The translations under genes and the position numbers were made by a program. A stretch of 34,164 nt of DNA from JBOFHT01 sp051649785 (GTDB lineage Archaea; Methanobacteriota; Methanobacteria; Methanobacteriales; Methanobacteriaceae), in the NCBI GenBank assembly GCA_051649785.1, contig JBOFHT010000037.1, positions 1-34,164 on the forward strand, in the 5' to 3' direction. Below, in pieces: positions 25,403 to 32,787 of this stretch. The number at the start of each line of letters is the position of its first letter. The stretch's first letter is position 1. The notes under the pieces were generated by a model. The model was not told the origin of the DNA and did not search any database. It was given only the letters and a program-made list of their open reading frames with translations.

Positions 25403-25610
25403 AATACATCAGTAATGTAGTAGCTATTAATTAAAATATAGAAATTATTTAAAAATAGTTATTGAAAGAAAGTATTAAAAATAGCATGAATATTTTTTTA
25501 AAAGAATACATTTGTATATATTTTATGTTTAAAAAAAAGGTAAAAATAGTCTTTTATACGAAATCATGTTTTTAGTATAAAAAACTATTAAATTATTTAA
25601 ATTTTATTGA
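25271..25610. other. intergenic region between GNAT and adhesin genes
   Basis: The left part belongs to the direct repeat (to about 25402). From about 25435 onward the sequence resembles the 3' flanks of the adhesin genes at 19307 and 21374, including the class B hairpin. No gene is visible. Confidence 0.65.
25545..25589 (-). terminator. class B 3' hairpin of adhesin gene, copy 3
   Basis: AATAGTCTTTTATAC (25545-25559) pairs with GTATAAAAAACTATT (25575-25589). The one stem change relative to copies 1 and 2 turns an A-U pair into a G-U pair on the gene strand, so pairing is kept in the RNA of the adhesin gene but not in that of the other strand. Confidence 0.75.
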
Positions 25611-27347
25611 TTATTTTTGTTTTTTGGTTCTAATTCCTATTAATGGTATTAATATAGCTAGTAATAGAGCTAATATTGGAATTCCTGTTGACTTCATACT
25701 AACAGCATTTGCAGTATTAAGATTATCACTTGCTTCTTCACTAGCAGTATTGTCATCTGCTTCTTCAATGTTTACATTTTTATCTGCTTCTTTATTATCA
25801 TCAATTAATACTTCCATAGATACAGCATGAGTAATTTCAGACCCATTAATGAGAGTAGTTTTTGAATTAAAACTATAATTACCGTTTTTAGTGAATTTAC
25901 CTGTGAAACTCAACTGTTGTTTATTATTTGAATCCGCATTTATGATCCAAGTTAAAGTATTACTTGTTTTATCATAAACTGCATCATTGAAATCCGTTAT
26001 AATAAAATTATCAGGTAAATAAACAACAAGTTTAACATTACTTGCCATAACATTACCTAAATTATGAACAACTAGATATACAGTTACAAATTCATTAATC
26101 TTAACTTTATCTTTATCTAAACCTAAATCAACACTGATATCAGGATATAATAAATCAAAAATTACCCCTAATGGTTGATTATCAACAAAACCATTAACAT
26201 TACTTGATTGAACAGTATAATTAATAGAATTATTAAATCTAGCATCAAAAACTTCAGCACCAATCATAATAGCGAAATAAGGTAATAAATTATTATCTGC
26301 AACACTACCATCATTTAAACTGAAACTATAATCTAAAACAACAGCACTACCATTAACAAGAGTAATATTCTTAGAGTTTAAATTAGCAACAAACCAATTA
26401 AACAAATTAATTCCAAGATAATCAACATTAACTTCAGGAGTATTATCACCCCACCAGTTAAAATCTGTTCCTAAAGACACCCCAAAATTAACAAGAGCAA
26501 TTCCAGTATTGTTCACAAAATTAGAATAAGAGAAGCTAAAATTACCTTCATTCAAAATAGCTCCACCCTTATATTCTGCAGAGTTATTAATAAAACTAGA
26601 GCCAAAAATACTACAATTACTGTTACGACTACTAAAAATAGCTCCACCCTTATATTCTGCAGAGTTATTAATAAAACTAGAGCCAAAAATACTACAATTA
26701 CTGTTACGACTACTAAAAATAGCTCCACCCTCATATTCTGCAGAGTTATTAATAAAAGTATTGTTTTGAATATTAATACTTGTTTTTACAGTAAATACAG
26801 GTAAACTATCAGAAGTAGGAAGTATCCCATCATCATCCCCCTCACTAAAAATAGCCCCTCCAAGGTAGGCAGAGTTATTAATAAAACTAGAGTTATACAT
26901 GTTAATTTCCCCATTTTCATTGAATATTGCTCCCCCATAGTAAGCATGATTATTAAGGAATGTACAGTTTATTATAGTCAAATTAGCATTATTATAAATA
27001 ACACTCCCCCATTGACCCTGTGCATTTGTTATTATTAAGTTTTTCAGTGTTAAGTTACCATAATTTTTAATGAACCATGACCCCTCACAATCTATGACTG
27101 CTTTATTATTAGAATCGTTACTTTGAATTGTAATATTTTTACCATTATAAATAGTGATTTGGGTATTTTTAGTTCCAGTATATATTCCATTTACTAAATT
27201 AATGGTATCATTACCATTACCAATACTCTCTTTTATTCCTTCTGAACTGGAGTTATCAATCTCTACTGGATTTGCAGCTGAAGAATAACTGAGAACTGTA
27301 AAAAGAGATAATAAAATTAATAGAATTAGAATAATTTTTTTGTTTAT
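25611..27347 (-). CDS. adhesin-like surface protein, ATA start (578 aa)
   Basis: An adhesin-like protein of the same group as the two ATA-start genes to its left. The start is ATA 27347-27345, five bases after GGAGGTG (27359-27353). No ATG, GTG or TTG occurs in frame until codon 123 (TTG at 26981), yet the 122 codons before it encode a normal signal peptide (NKKIILILLILLSLFTVL), NDTINLVNGIYTG, NNKAVIDCEGSWFI and LTLKNLII, all shared with the paralogs. Starting at 26981 would yield a protein without export signal. Short beta-helix, NWWG, one DUF11-like domain, an acidic Asp/Glu/Asn linker, SMKSTGIP (550-557), a hydrophobic helix and RTKKQK follow. It contains a perfect 81-bp tandem duplication. 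Translation from AUA is an inference from conservation. Confidence 0.82.
   Translation of the reverse strand: MNKKIILILLILLSLFTVLSYSSAANPVEIDNSSSEGIKESIGNGNDTINLVNGIYTGTKNTQITIYNGKNITIQSNDSNNKAVIDCEGSWFIKNYGNLTLKNLIITNAQGQWGSVIYNNANLTIINCTFLNNHAYYGGAIFNENGEINMYNSSFINNSAYLGGAIFSEGDDDGILPTSDSLPVFTVKTSINIQNNTFINNSAEYEGGAIFSSRNSNCSIFGSSFINNSAEYKGGAIFSSRNSNCSIFGSSFINNSAEYKGGAILNEGNFSFSYSNFVNNTGIALVNFGVSLGTDFNWWGDNTPEVNVDYLGINLFNWFVANLNSKNITLVNGSAVVLDYSFSLNDGSVADNNLLPYFAIMIGAEVFDARFNNSINYTVQSSNVNGFVDNQPLGVIFDLLYPDISVDLGLDKDKVKINEFVTVYLVVHNLGNVMASNVKLVVYLPDNFIITDFNDAVYDKTSNTLTWIINADSNNKQQLSFTGKFTKNGNYSFNSKTTLINGSEITHAVSMEVLIDDNKEADKNVNIEEADDNTASEEASDNLNTANAVSMKSTGIPILALLLAILIPLIGIRTKKQK
26560..26721. 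repeat. perfect 81-bp tandem duplication in beta-helix
   Basis: Bases 26560-26640 and 26641-26721 are identical, and a third partial copy with one early mismatch follows to about 26755. Each unit encodes 27 residues, one coil with SSFINNSAEYKGGAIF. Confidence 0.9.
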
Positions 27348-27359
27348 ATTTTCACCTCC
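27345..27359 (-). promoter_or_regulatory. GGAGGTG ribosome site followed by ATA start
   Basis: GGAGGTG at 27359-27353, AAAAT, then ATA at 27347-27345. This is the best case for an AUA start in the window, since no standard start codon is in frame for the next 122 codons. Confidence 0.8.
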
Positions 27360-27441
27360 TTTAAAATTATAATAACATAAAAGGCAACTAAAGTTACCTT
27401 TATATTTACTATATGTATCCGAATATATATAATATGTTTAT

Positions 27442-27636
27442 TTTTAATTTTTATTCAGAATATGGATTTAAACCAAGATTAACACAACTAGAAATGAAAT
27501 CTAAAAAATAAAATATAAATTATGGTTTAAATCCTTATGAATCCGTTTGAAATCATTAAAAAATCCTAAATATAAAAGACAATTAAAATTAGCCATCTGA
27601 ATGTGAGGATTGAATCCCATGAATTACTAATTTAAT
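27442..27636 (+). repeat. direct repeat, right copy: 3' end of GNAT gene plus flank
   Basis: From about the codons for FYS(E)YGFKPRLTQLEMKSKK to TGAATCCCATGAATTACTAA, this copy follows 25201-25402 closely. Its left junction falls directly after AATATGTTTATTT of the adhesin promoter region, where the paralogs continue into ATACTAAT instead. Confidence 0.9.
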
Positions 27637-27682
27637 AAACATACATTTAATAATTGCAAGGCTTTTATTTAAAATCTATTTT

Positions 27683-27769
27683 TCAGCTAGCTATTTTATT
27701 AATACCTAATCTTTTCATAATTTCAATGCTGATGGAGTCCGCTAAAGATAGTGTTCTATTATAAGTCAT
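27683..27769 (-). pseudogene. remnant of a VapC-like PIN toxin (C-terminus only)
   Basis: The frame ATG 27769 to TGA 27683 encodes only 28 residues, including SLADSISIEIMKRLGINK, the usual last helix and strand of PIN-domain ribonucleases (compare L..xDAxxxxxMxxLGIxxI). The catalytic N-terminal acids are absent. It follows the antitoxin relic directly (TAA/ATG adjoining), as in VapBC operons. Confidence 0.55.
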
Positions 27770-28048
27770 TTAAATATTCATAGCATCTTCATAAATTCCT
27801 AATGTGTCAACCTCATCTAAAGTTATTCTTTTTTCAAAAGCTATTTTAACAGCCCCATTTTCTGTTATTTCCCAATTTAATATATCCTCTGACTTAACAG
27901 TAAGTGATTTTCTTATTTCAGTAGGTATTACTGTTTGATATCATTTATATAAATTAGTAGTTACATTAATTTCATGGATATTAATATTATTAATATTTCC
28001 ATTTTTAAGATTATTCCCATTATCAAAAACATCCTCTAAATTATTTTA
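27770..28048 (-). pseudogene. decayed AbrB/VapB-type antitoxin
   Basis: The readable part YQTVIPTEIRKSLTVK, then EDILNWEITENGAVKI, is the swapped-hairpin AbrB DNA-binding domain of VapB-type antitoxins. An in-frame TGA at 27941-27943 breaks the first strand (VTTNLYK-stop-YQTVIP), and a TAA at 28046-28048 ends the readable frame upstream. No usable start is found, although a GGAGAG and ATG lie near 28078-28096 in another frame. It is a relic of a toxin-antitoxin pair. Confidence 0.65.
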
Positions 28049-28267
28049 ATTATTATTAATATTAATTACTATTATTCATTTTTTTTCTCTCCAATTAGAC
28101 CCATTAACTTAATAGTTTATAATTACCCTCTACTAAATTTTATACTAATAATTCCCTACTAATTTGTATTTATATCAATTATGTAATTTTTCTAATATAA
28201 TACATATTTCAGGCATAGTAAAATATTAGAAAAATGTTTTATGAAAAATGTTTATAAAATCAAAATA

Positions 28268-28302
28268 TTTATATATAATCATATGAACATATATTCATAT
28301 GA
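28268..28302 (+). promoter_or_regulatory. TATA box and 24-bp operator over the start codon
   Basis: TTTATATATA (28268-28277) places the transcription start at about 28295-28300, at the ATG itself (28299), so the message is probably leaderless. The dyad TCATATGAA-6 bases-TTCATATGA (28279-28302) has perfect 9-bp arms with TGAA/TTCA cores, as in SmtB/CadC operators. It covers both transcription start and start codon, so binding of the regulator should block initiation. Confidence 0.8.
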
Positions 28303-28667
28303 AAGAAAGTAGCACCCCAAATCAAAAAGTCTGCGAAATCAAAAGTGTTCGAGAAACAACCATACAAAATGTAATTAATTCCTTAAAGGAAAATGAAAAA
28401 TATGAAAACCTAAGTGAAATATTCAAGGTTTTAGGAGATTATAATAGAATTAGAATTATAAATGCACTTAATATTGAAGAGCTATGCGTTTGTGAGCTAT
28501 CATTAATTTTAGATATGAGTCAATCTGCAATATCCCATCAGCTTAGAATACTTAGAGCTAATAAAATTGTTAAATTTAGAAAAGAAAATAAAAAAGTTTA
28601 TTACTCAATTAATGATAGTAAAATAATAGATATTATAAATAAAGGAATTGATTACACTGAACAGTAA
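28299..28667 (+). CDS. ArsR/SmtB-family metal-sensing repressor, CadC-like (122 aa)
   Basis: A repressor that releases DNA when it binds a soft metal ion. The winged helix has ELCVCELSLILDMSQSAISHQLRIL (residues about 61-85). C63 and C65 form the alpha-3 metal site typical of CadC and SmtB. An extra N-terminal Cys (C12, KVCEIK) could complete a CadC-type alpha-3N site for Cd, Pb or Zn. The C-terminal alpha-5 zinc site of SmtB (Asp/His...His/Glu) is not evident. No ribosome site precedes the ATG, consistent with a leaderless transcript. The gene overlaps the metal ATPase gene by 20 bases and certainly belongs to its operon. Metal identity is inferred from the cysteine pattern. Confidence 0.93.
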   Translation: MKESSTPNQKVCEIKSVRETTIQNVINSLKENEKYENLSEIFKVLGDYNRIRIINALNIEELCVCELSLILDMSQSAISHQLRILRANKIVKFRKENKKVYYSINDSKIIDIINKGIDYTEQ

Positions 28668-30852
28668 AGAAAATAATCAATGTGAAAGTGGAAATGGAAA
28701 TTCAGGATATTCCTGTGGATGTGGGTGTGAAGAAGGAGTTTTAGCTGATATTAACCAAAACACAAAATATGAACACACTATTGATAAGACTCCGTTAATA
28801 ACATTAGCAATTGGAGGAATAATATTTTTAATAGGTTTATTTATCCAAATAACATTTCCAAGCACAGTAATAGCAACTATACCAATAGGAAATAACCTAA
28901 TTAATATAGAACTTCCACAAATTATATTATTACTAATAGTGCCTATAGTAGGACATAATATTATAAAAAATGGGATACTTTCACTAATAAAAGGACATAT
29001 AACCATAAATTTACTAGTTATAATAGCTACAATAGGAGCATTTCTATTAGGGGAAGTGTTTGAGGGTGCTTTATTAATATTATTATTCTTTTTAGCTGAA
29101 TATTTAGAAGATTATGCATTAGATAAATCCAAACATTCCATATCCCAATTACTAAATTTAACTCCAGAATTAGCTATAAAAAAAGAAGTAAAAAAAGAGC
29201 TAAAAGATAAAGTAGAAGATGGAATAAAAGAAGAACTAGAATTAGAACAAGATATAATCAAAAATACTCAAGAAAATCTAATAGAAATAATAGAAGAACA
29301 TCAAGTTCCAGTTGAATCACTTAAAATAGGTGATATTGTTATAGTAAAGCCTGGAGAAAAGATACCCATAGATGGAATAGTTGTTAGTGGAGAAACATTT
29401 GTAAATCAATCATCTATAACTGGGGAAAGTTTAGCTGTTGTAAAAAAGGTAAATGATGAAGTTTATGGATCAACAATTAATGAAGATGGGTATATTGAAG
29501 TAGAAGTAACAAAAGATTCAAAAGATACTGTAATTTCAAAAATAATTCAATTAGTAAAAGAATCTGAAAATAAAAAAGCTAAAATAGACTTATTTATTAA
29601 TAAATTTGCTAAATACTACACACCATTAGTTATTGGACTAGCTATTATAGTGGCTACAGTTCCAAGTTTTATATTTGGACTACCATTATCTGAATGGATC
29701 CATAGAAGTTTAGTTTTACTTGTAGTATCTTGTCCTTGTGCATTAGCATTATCAACACCTATTTCAATGGTTTCAGCAATTACATCTGGAACTAAAAAAG
29801 GAATTTTAATAAAAGGTGGAGAATATATTGAAGAAATTAATAAAGTAAAAGCTGTTCTATTTGATAAAACTGGAACATTAACTGAGGGTAATTTAGAAAT
29901 AAATGAAATAATACCAATTGAATATGTGTCAAAGAAAATTTCGAATAATTCAGATAATGAATCAGAAGAAGAAGAAGAAGAAGAAGTAATAAAAACAGCA
30001 AAGATATCTGAAATAGCTAAAATAGCCAGTAGTTTAGAATCAAAGTCAAAACATCCTATTGCAAATGCATTTACTAAATACTGTGAAACTAATAAAATAA
30101 ATTTAGAAGCAGTCCAATCATTTGAATCTATTACAGGAAATGGGTTAAAAGGAACTATTAATCAAACAGAGTATTATATTGGAAAAAAAGAGCTTTTTAA
30201 AGAAATAGGCATAACTGACCTAGAAATATTAATGGATAAAATAGAAATATCAAATAATTTAGGAAAAACAGAGATTATACTTGGAACAAATGATAAAATA
30301 ATAGGGATAATAACTTTAAAGGATAAAATAAGAGAAGAAGCTAAAGAAATAATAACACAACTAAAAAAGAAAGATATAAAAACTATTATGGTAACTGGAG
30401 ATAATGAATCTACGGCTAAAACAGTAGCTAATGAAATAGGAATAGATAAATACTACTTTAATTTATTACCCAATGATAAAGTAGATATATTAAGCAAATC
30501 AAAAGAAAAATACGGAACTGTAGCTATGATAGGAGATGGGGTTAATGATAGCCCTTCACTTGCATTGGCAGATGTTGGCATTGTAATGGGGATGTCAGGT
30601 TCAGGAATAGCTGTTGAAACTGGAGACATAGTTTTACTTGAAGATAACTTATCTAAAATAGACACATTGCTACAAATCTCTAAGAAAACAATGGCAGTTA
30701 TTAAAGAAAACCTTAGTGTTTCTATTATTGTAAAATCAAGTTTAACTATACTCGCAATATATGGACTTATTGATTTATGGGAAGCAGTTTTAATAGGAGA
30801 TATGGGATTAACCTTATTAGTAATAGCTAATGCACTAAGAATAGGAAGGTAA
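28648..30852 (+). CDS. P1B-type heavy-metal ATPase, Zn/Cd/Pb exporter (734 aa)
   Basis: A membrane pump that expels divalent soft metals using ATP. The start is TTG 28648, inside the regulator gene; no other standard start lies near, and AAAGGA precedes it. The N-terminus has a Cys cluster (C12, C23, C25, C27; SCGCGCEE) instead of a full heavy-metal-binding domain. TGES (258-261), the CPC of the sixth membrane helix (362-364), DKTGT with phosphorylated D406, HP (469-470), MVTGDN (581-586) and GDGVNDSP (629-636) are all present. K in the seventh helix (SIIVKSS) and GDMG in the eighth fit the Zn/Cd/Pb class (P1B-2). Two highly charged inserts are unusual: about 178-218 in the actuator domain and a Glu run (about 438-446) in the ATP-binding part. 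Confidence 0.95.
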   Translation: MITLNSKENNQCESGNGNSGYSCGCGCEEGVLADINQNTKYEHTIDKTPLITLAIGGIIFLIGLFIQITFPSTVIATIPIGNNLINIELPQIILLLIVPIVGHNIIKNGILSLIKGHITINLLVIIATIGAFLLGEVFEGALLILLFFLAEYLEDYALDKSKHSISQLLNLTPELAIKKEVKKELKDKVEDGIKEELELEQDIIKNTQENLIEIIEEHQVPVESLKIGDIVIVKPGEKIPIDGIVVSGETFVNQSSITGESLAVVKKVNDEVYGSTINEDGYIEVEVTKDSKDTVISKIIQLVKESENKKAKIDLFINKFAKYYTPLVIGLAIIVATVPSFIFGLPLSEWIHRSLVLLVVSCPCALALSTPISMVSAITSGTKKGILIKGGEYIEEINKVKAVLFDKTGTLTEGNLEINEIIPIEYVSKKISNNSDNESEEEEEEEVIKTAKISEIAKIASSLESKSKHPIANAFTKYCETNKINLEAVQSFESITGNGLKGTINQTEYYIGKKELFKEIGITDLEILMDKIEISNNLGKTEIILGTNDKIIGIITLKDKIREEAKEIITQLKKKDIKTIMVTGDNESTAKTVANEIGIDKYYFNLLPNDKVDILSKSKEKYGTVAMIGDGVNDSPSLALADVGIVMGMSGSGIAVETGDIVLLEDNLSKIDTLLQISKKTMAVIKENLSVSIIVKSSLTILAIYGLIDLWEAVLIGDMGLTLLVIANALRIGR

Positions 30853-30911
30853 ATAAAAAAGAGAAGTAGTAAAATAAAATTAAAAGTAAAAATGAAAGAA
30901 GTAAAATAAAT

Positions 30912-32105
30912 TTAAAAATTATCTAAAGTAATATTGTTGGGATTTTTAGCTTTAGGAACTTCTATTTCTTTATCAAATGAAATCTCACCATATTTTCCTC
31001 CTCCACCTGGAGCTACTTTTAGTGTTTTATTTCTAAAAGCTTCAATTGCAGGAGTTAAATTTTTATCAAAGCTATTAATATCTTCCAAAGAGGCATCAAT
31101 AAGAACTTTTATCTCAGAACCAAATTTTTCAACCATAGGTTTCCAAATATTTTGAACAGTTTTAGTAGTAACTCCCTTATCATAAACCATTGCAATAATT
31201 TCAGCTAATGGCATTAAATGAATATAAGGAGGCCTAAAATCAGGATGGTGTGGTTTATCCCAACTAGCTATTTCAGAAATACGATAATCAACACCTTTTT
31301 TTATTTTTCCACTACAAAAACAATTCATTTTATTAGATTTAGCTTCAATAGGATCAATTATACTATAACACTTAGTACAAGCAGTCATATGATATTTACC
31401 TAAATTAGGAACTAAACCATAGTTAGCTTTAATACCATTATGTTTAATAGCTTTTTTAATAGAAGAAAAAGAAACATCATCTAATTCTACTTGATTAAAT
31501 TCCCTACCAAGTCTGTGTGGCCAAGGAGAATGAGCATCAGAATTTGAAAGAAAAGGAATATCCTGTAACTCTTTAATTGTGTCAGCCATATCAGTATCTG
31601 CTGAAAGACCTAGCTCTAAAAAGTCAGGTTTCCTACCATAACAATCTGTAATTTTATCAAATGATTTATAAATACCCGTCCAAGGTGTAAATGCATGGGC
31701 CGGACCAAAAAGGCAACCGTGTTCTTTAGCTAAGTCCATAATTTCAGCACCAGACATACGAACACGTGGGCGACCGTCTGCATTAATGTTTTTACAAACA
31801 AGCTTAGAGCTAATATCCCTAGCTATTCCAATATCAGGAACAATAAATAAATGGTGAATTCTATTTTTATCCTCAACTTCGCCTGTAATAACAAAATCAC
31901 AGTCCTCTTTAGAATATATGCCATCACCCAAGTAGCTAGTACTTTCTTCAATTATATCTAGCCAACTTGGATGAAATCCATCACCCGTCCCAACAAGGGA
32001 CAATCCTTTGAGCTTAGCTTGAGGAGCAATATTATTAATAACCATATTTTTAGAGCTAGCCATAGAAAAACAGCTATGAACATGAAAATCTGCATTAATT
32101 ATCAT
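30912..32105 (-). CDS. EndoQ-like PHP-domain endonuclease (397 aa)
   Basis: A DNA-repair nuclease of the type that nicks 5' of deaminated bases (uracil, hypoxanthine) and abasic sites, as described for EndoQ of Thermococcales. The PHP metal centre is visible as DFHVHS (H8, H10), GDG (D42), GEVE (E76), the HH at 84-85, H137 and SDAH (D190, H192). A zinc site follows with C243, C246, C262 and C264 (CTKC...CFC). The C-terminal helical part includes the Gly-rich KVAPGGGGKYGEI. Length is as in the family. ATG 32105 is preceded by a weak GGGA. It stands alone on the minus strand, convergent with the metal ATPase gene. High AT content increases exposure to neither substrate in particular; activity here is by homology only. 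Confidence 0.85.
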   Translation of the reverse strand: MIINADFHVHSCFSMASSKNMVINNIAPQAKLKGLSLVGTGDGFHPSWLDIIEESTSYLGDGIYSKEDCDFVITGEVEDKNRIHHLFIVPDIGIARDISSKLVCKNINADGRPRVRMSGAEIMDLAKEHGCLFGPAHAFTPWTGIYKSFDKITDCYGRKPDFLELGLSADTDMADTIKELQDIPFLSNSDAHSPWPHRLGREFNQVELDDVSFSSIKKAIKHNGIKANYGLVPNLGKYHMTACTKCYSIIDPIEAKSNKMNCFCSGKIKKGVDYRISEIASWDKPHHPDFRPPYIHLMPLAEIIAMVYDKGVTTKTVQNIWKPMVEKFGSEIKVLIDASLEDINSFDKNLTPAIEAFRNKTLKVAPGGGGKYGEISFDKEIEVPKAKNPNNITLDNF

Positions 32106-32124
32106 AATATTCCCGTATTTAATA

Positions 32125-32168
32125 TTAGTAATAGTAATAATTATAGTTAGTAATAGTAATAATTATAG
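32125..32168. repeat. 22-bp tandem repeat, two perfect copies
   Basis: Bases 32125-32146 and 32147-32168 are identical and consist of TAGTAATAG-type low-complexity text. Similar AGTAAT-rich spacers lie at 33590-33660 and 33865-33960, between the genes of this block. Confidence 0.8.
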
Positions 32169-32241
32169 TAATATTAATATTAATATCATTATTAATAATA
32201 TTAGCAATAATTATAAAATAACCCAAATACAATAAATAATA

Positions 32242-32718
32242 TTAACTAATTAATTTTAATATGTCCTTTTCTATTTTTTTAGGTTTTGTAGTTGAAGAAT
32301 ACCTTTTTAAAACATTTCCTTCCCTATCTACTAAAAATTTTGTAAAATTCCATTTTATTTTAGATCCTAAAAATCCTTTTGTTTCCTTCTTTAAAAAAGT
32401 GAATAATGGAGATTCCTCAGGACCATTAACATCAATTTTAGCAAAAGTTTTAAATTTGACATTAAAATTAGTTTGACAAAAGTTAGCTAATTCTTCATTA
32501 GTACCTTTTGCTTGGCTACCAAATTGATTACATGGAAAATCTAATACTTCAAAACCTTTTGAATTATATTTTTCATATAATTCCTGTAACCCTTCATATT
32601 GAGGAGTAAACCCACATTTACTTGCTGTATTAACAATTAAAAGAACTTTATTTTCATATTCTTTCATTGACACAGTATTTCCATTAATATCTTTAACATC
32701 ATATTCATATACACTCAT
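32242..32718 (-). CDS. glutathione-peroxidase-family protein, thioredoxin-dependent type (158 aa)
   Basis: A thiol peroxidase of the GPx fold that reduces hydroperoxides. The peroxidatic cysteine is C35 in NTASKCGFTPQY (Cys, not selenocysteine). FPCNQFGSQ supplies Q69, and KWNF supplies W123 and N124, completing the catalytic set. C81 (NFCQTNF) sits where thioredoxin-dependent family members have the resolving Cys, so thioredoxin or a similar carrier is the likelier reductant. Length is typical of monomeric bacterial-type enzymes. The ATG is preceded by GGGAG at eight bases. The family is commoner in bacteria, so gene transfer is possible, but base composition does not set it apart here. Confidence 0.93.
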   Translation of the reverse strand: MSVYEYDVKDINGNTVSMKEYENKVLLIVNTASKCGFTPQYEGLQELYEKYNSKGFEVLDFPCNQFGSQAKGTNEELANFCQTNFNVKFKTFAKIDVNGPEESPLFTFLKKETKGFLGSKIKWNFTKFLVDREGNVLKRYSSTTKPKKIEKDILKLIS

Positions 32719-32787
32719 AAATAAAGACTCCCTAATATAATAGTTATAATACTATTTGTAATAACCCATAATTGATATAAAATATAA

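Larger units (their letters stand above)
27348..28298. other. 0.95-kb region without intact gene
   Basis: It holds the truncated promoter region of the adhesin gene (to about 27441), the right copy of the GNAT-end repeat (27442-27636), a decayed antitoxin-toxin pair (27683-28048) and the promoter and operator of the metal-resistance operon (28268-28302). Confidence 0.7.

Noticed and set aside
26981..26981. Third adhesin gene read as an N-terminally truncated pseudogene starting at 26981
   Set aside because: The 122 codons upstream are open without any stop or frameshift and match the signal peptide and N-terminal block of the paralogs.
4963..27347. Invertible-DNA system switching the adhesin genes
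   Set aside because: The minus-strand adhesin genes all share one orientation, there is no recombinase gene in the window and no inverted repeats flank the promoters. Direct-repeat recombination fits better.
27941..27943. In-frame TGA in the antitoxin relic as a selenocysteine or other recoding site
   Set aside because: The gene also lacks a start, has another stop upstream and its toxin partner is truncated, so decay explains it.
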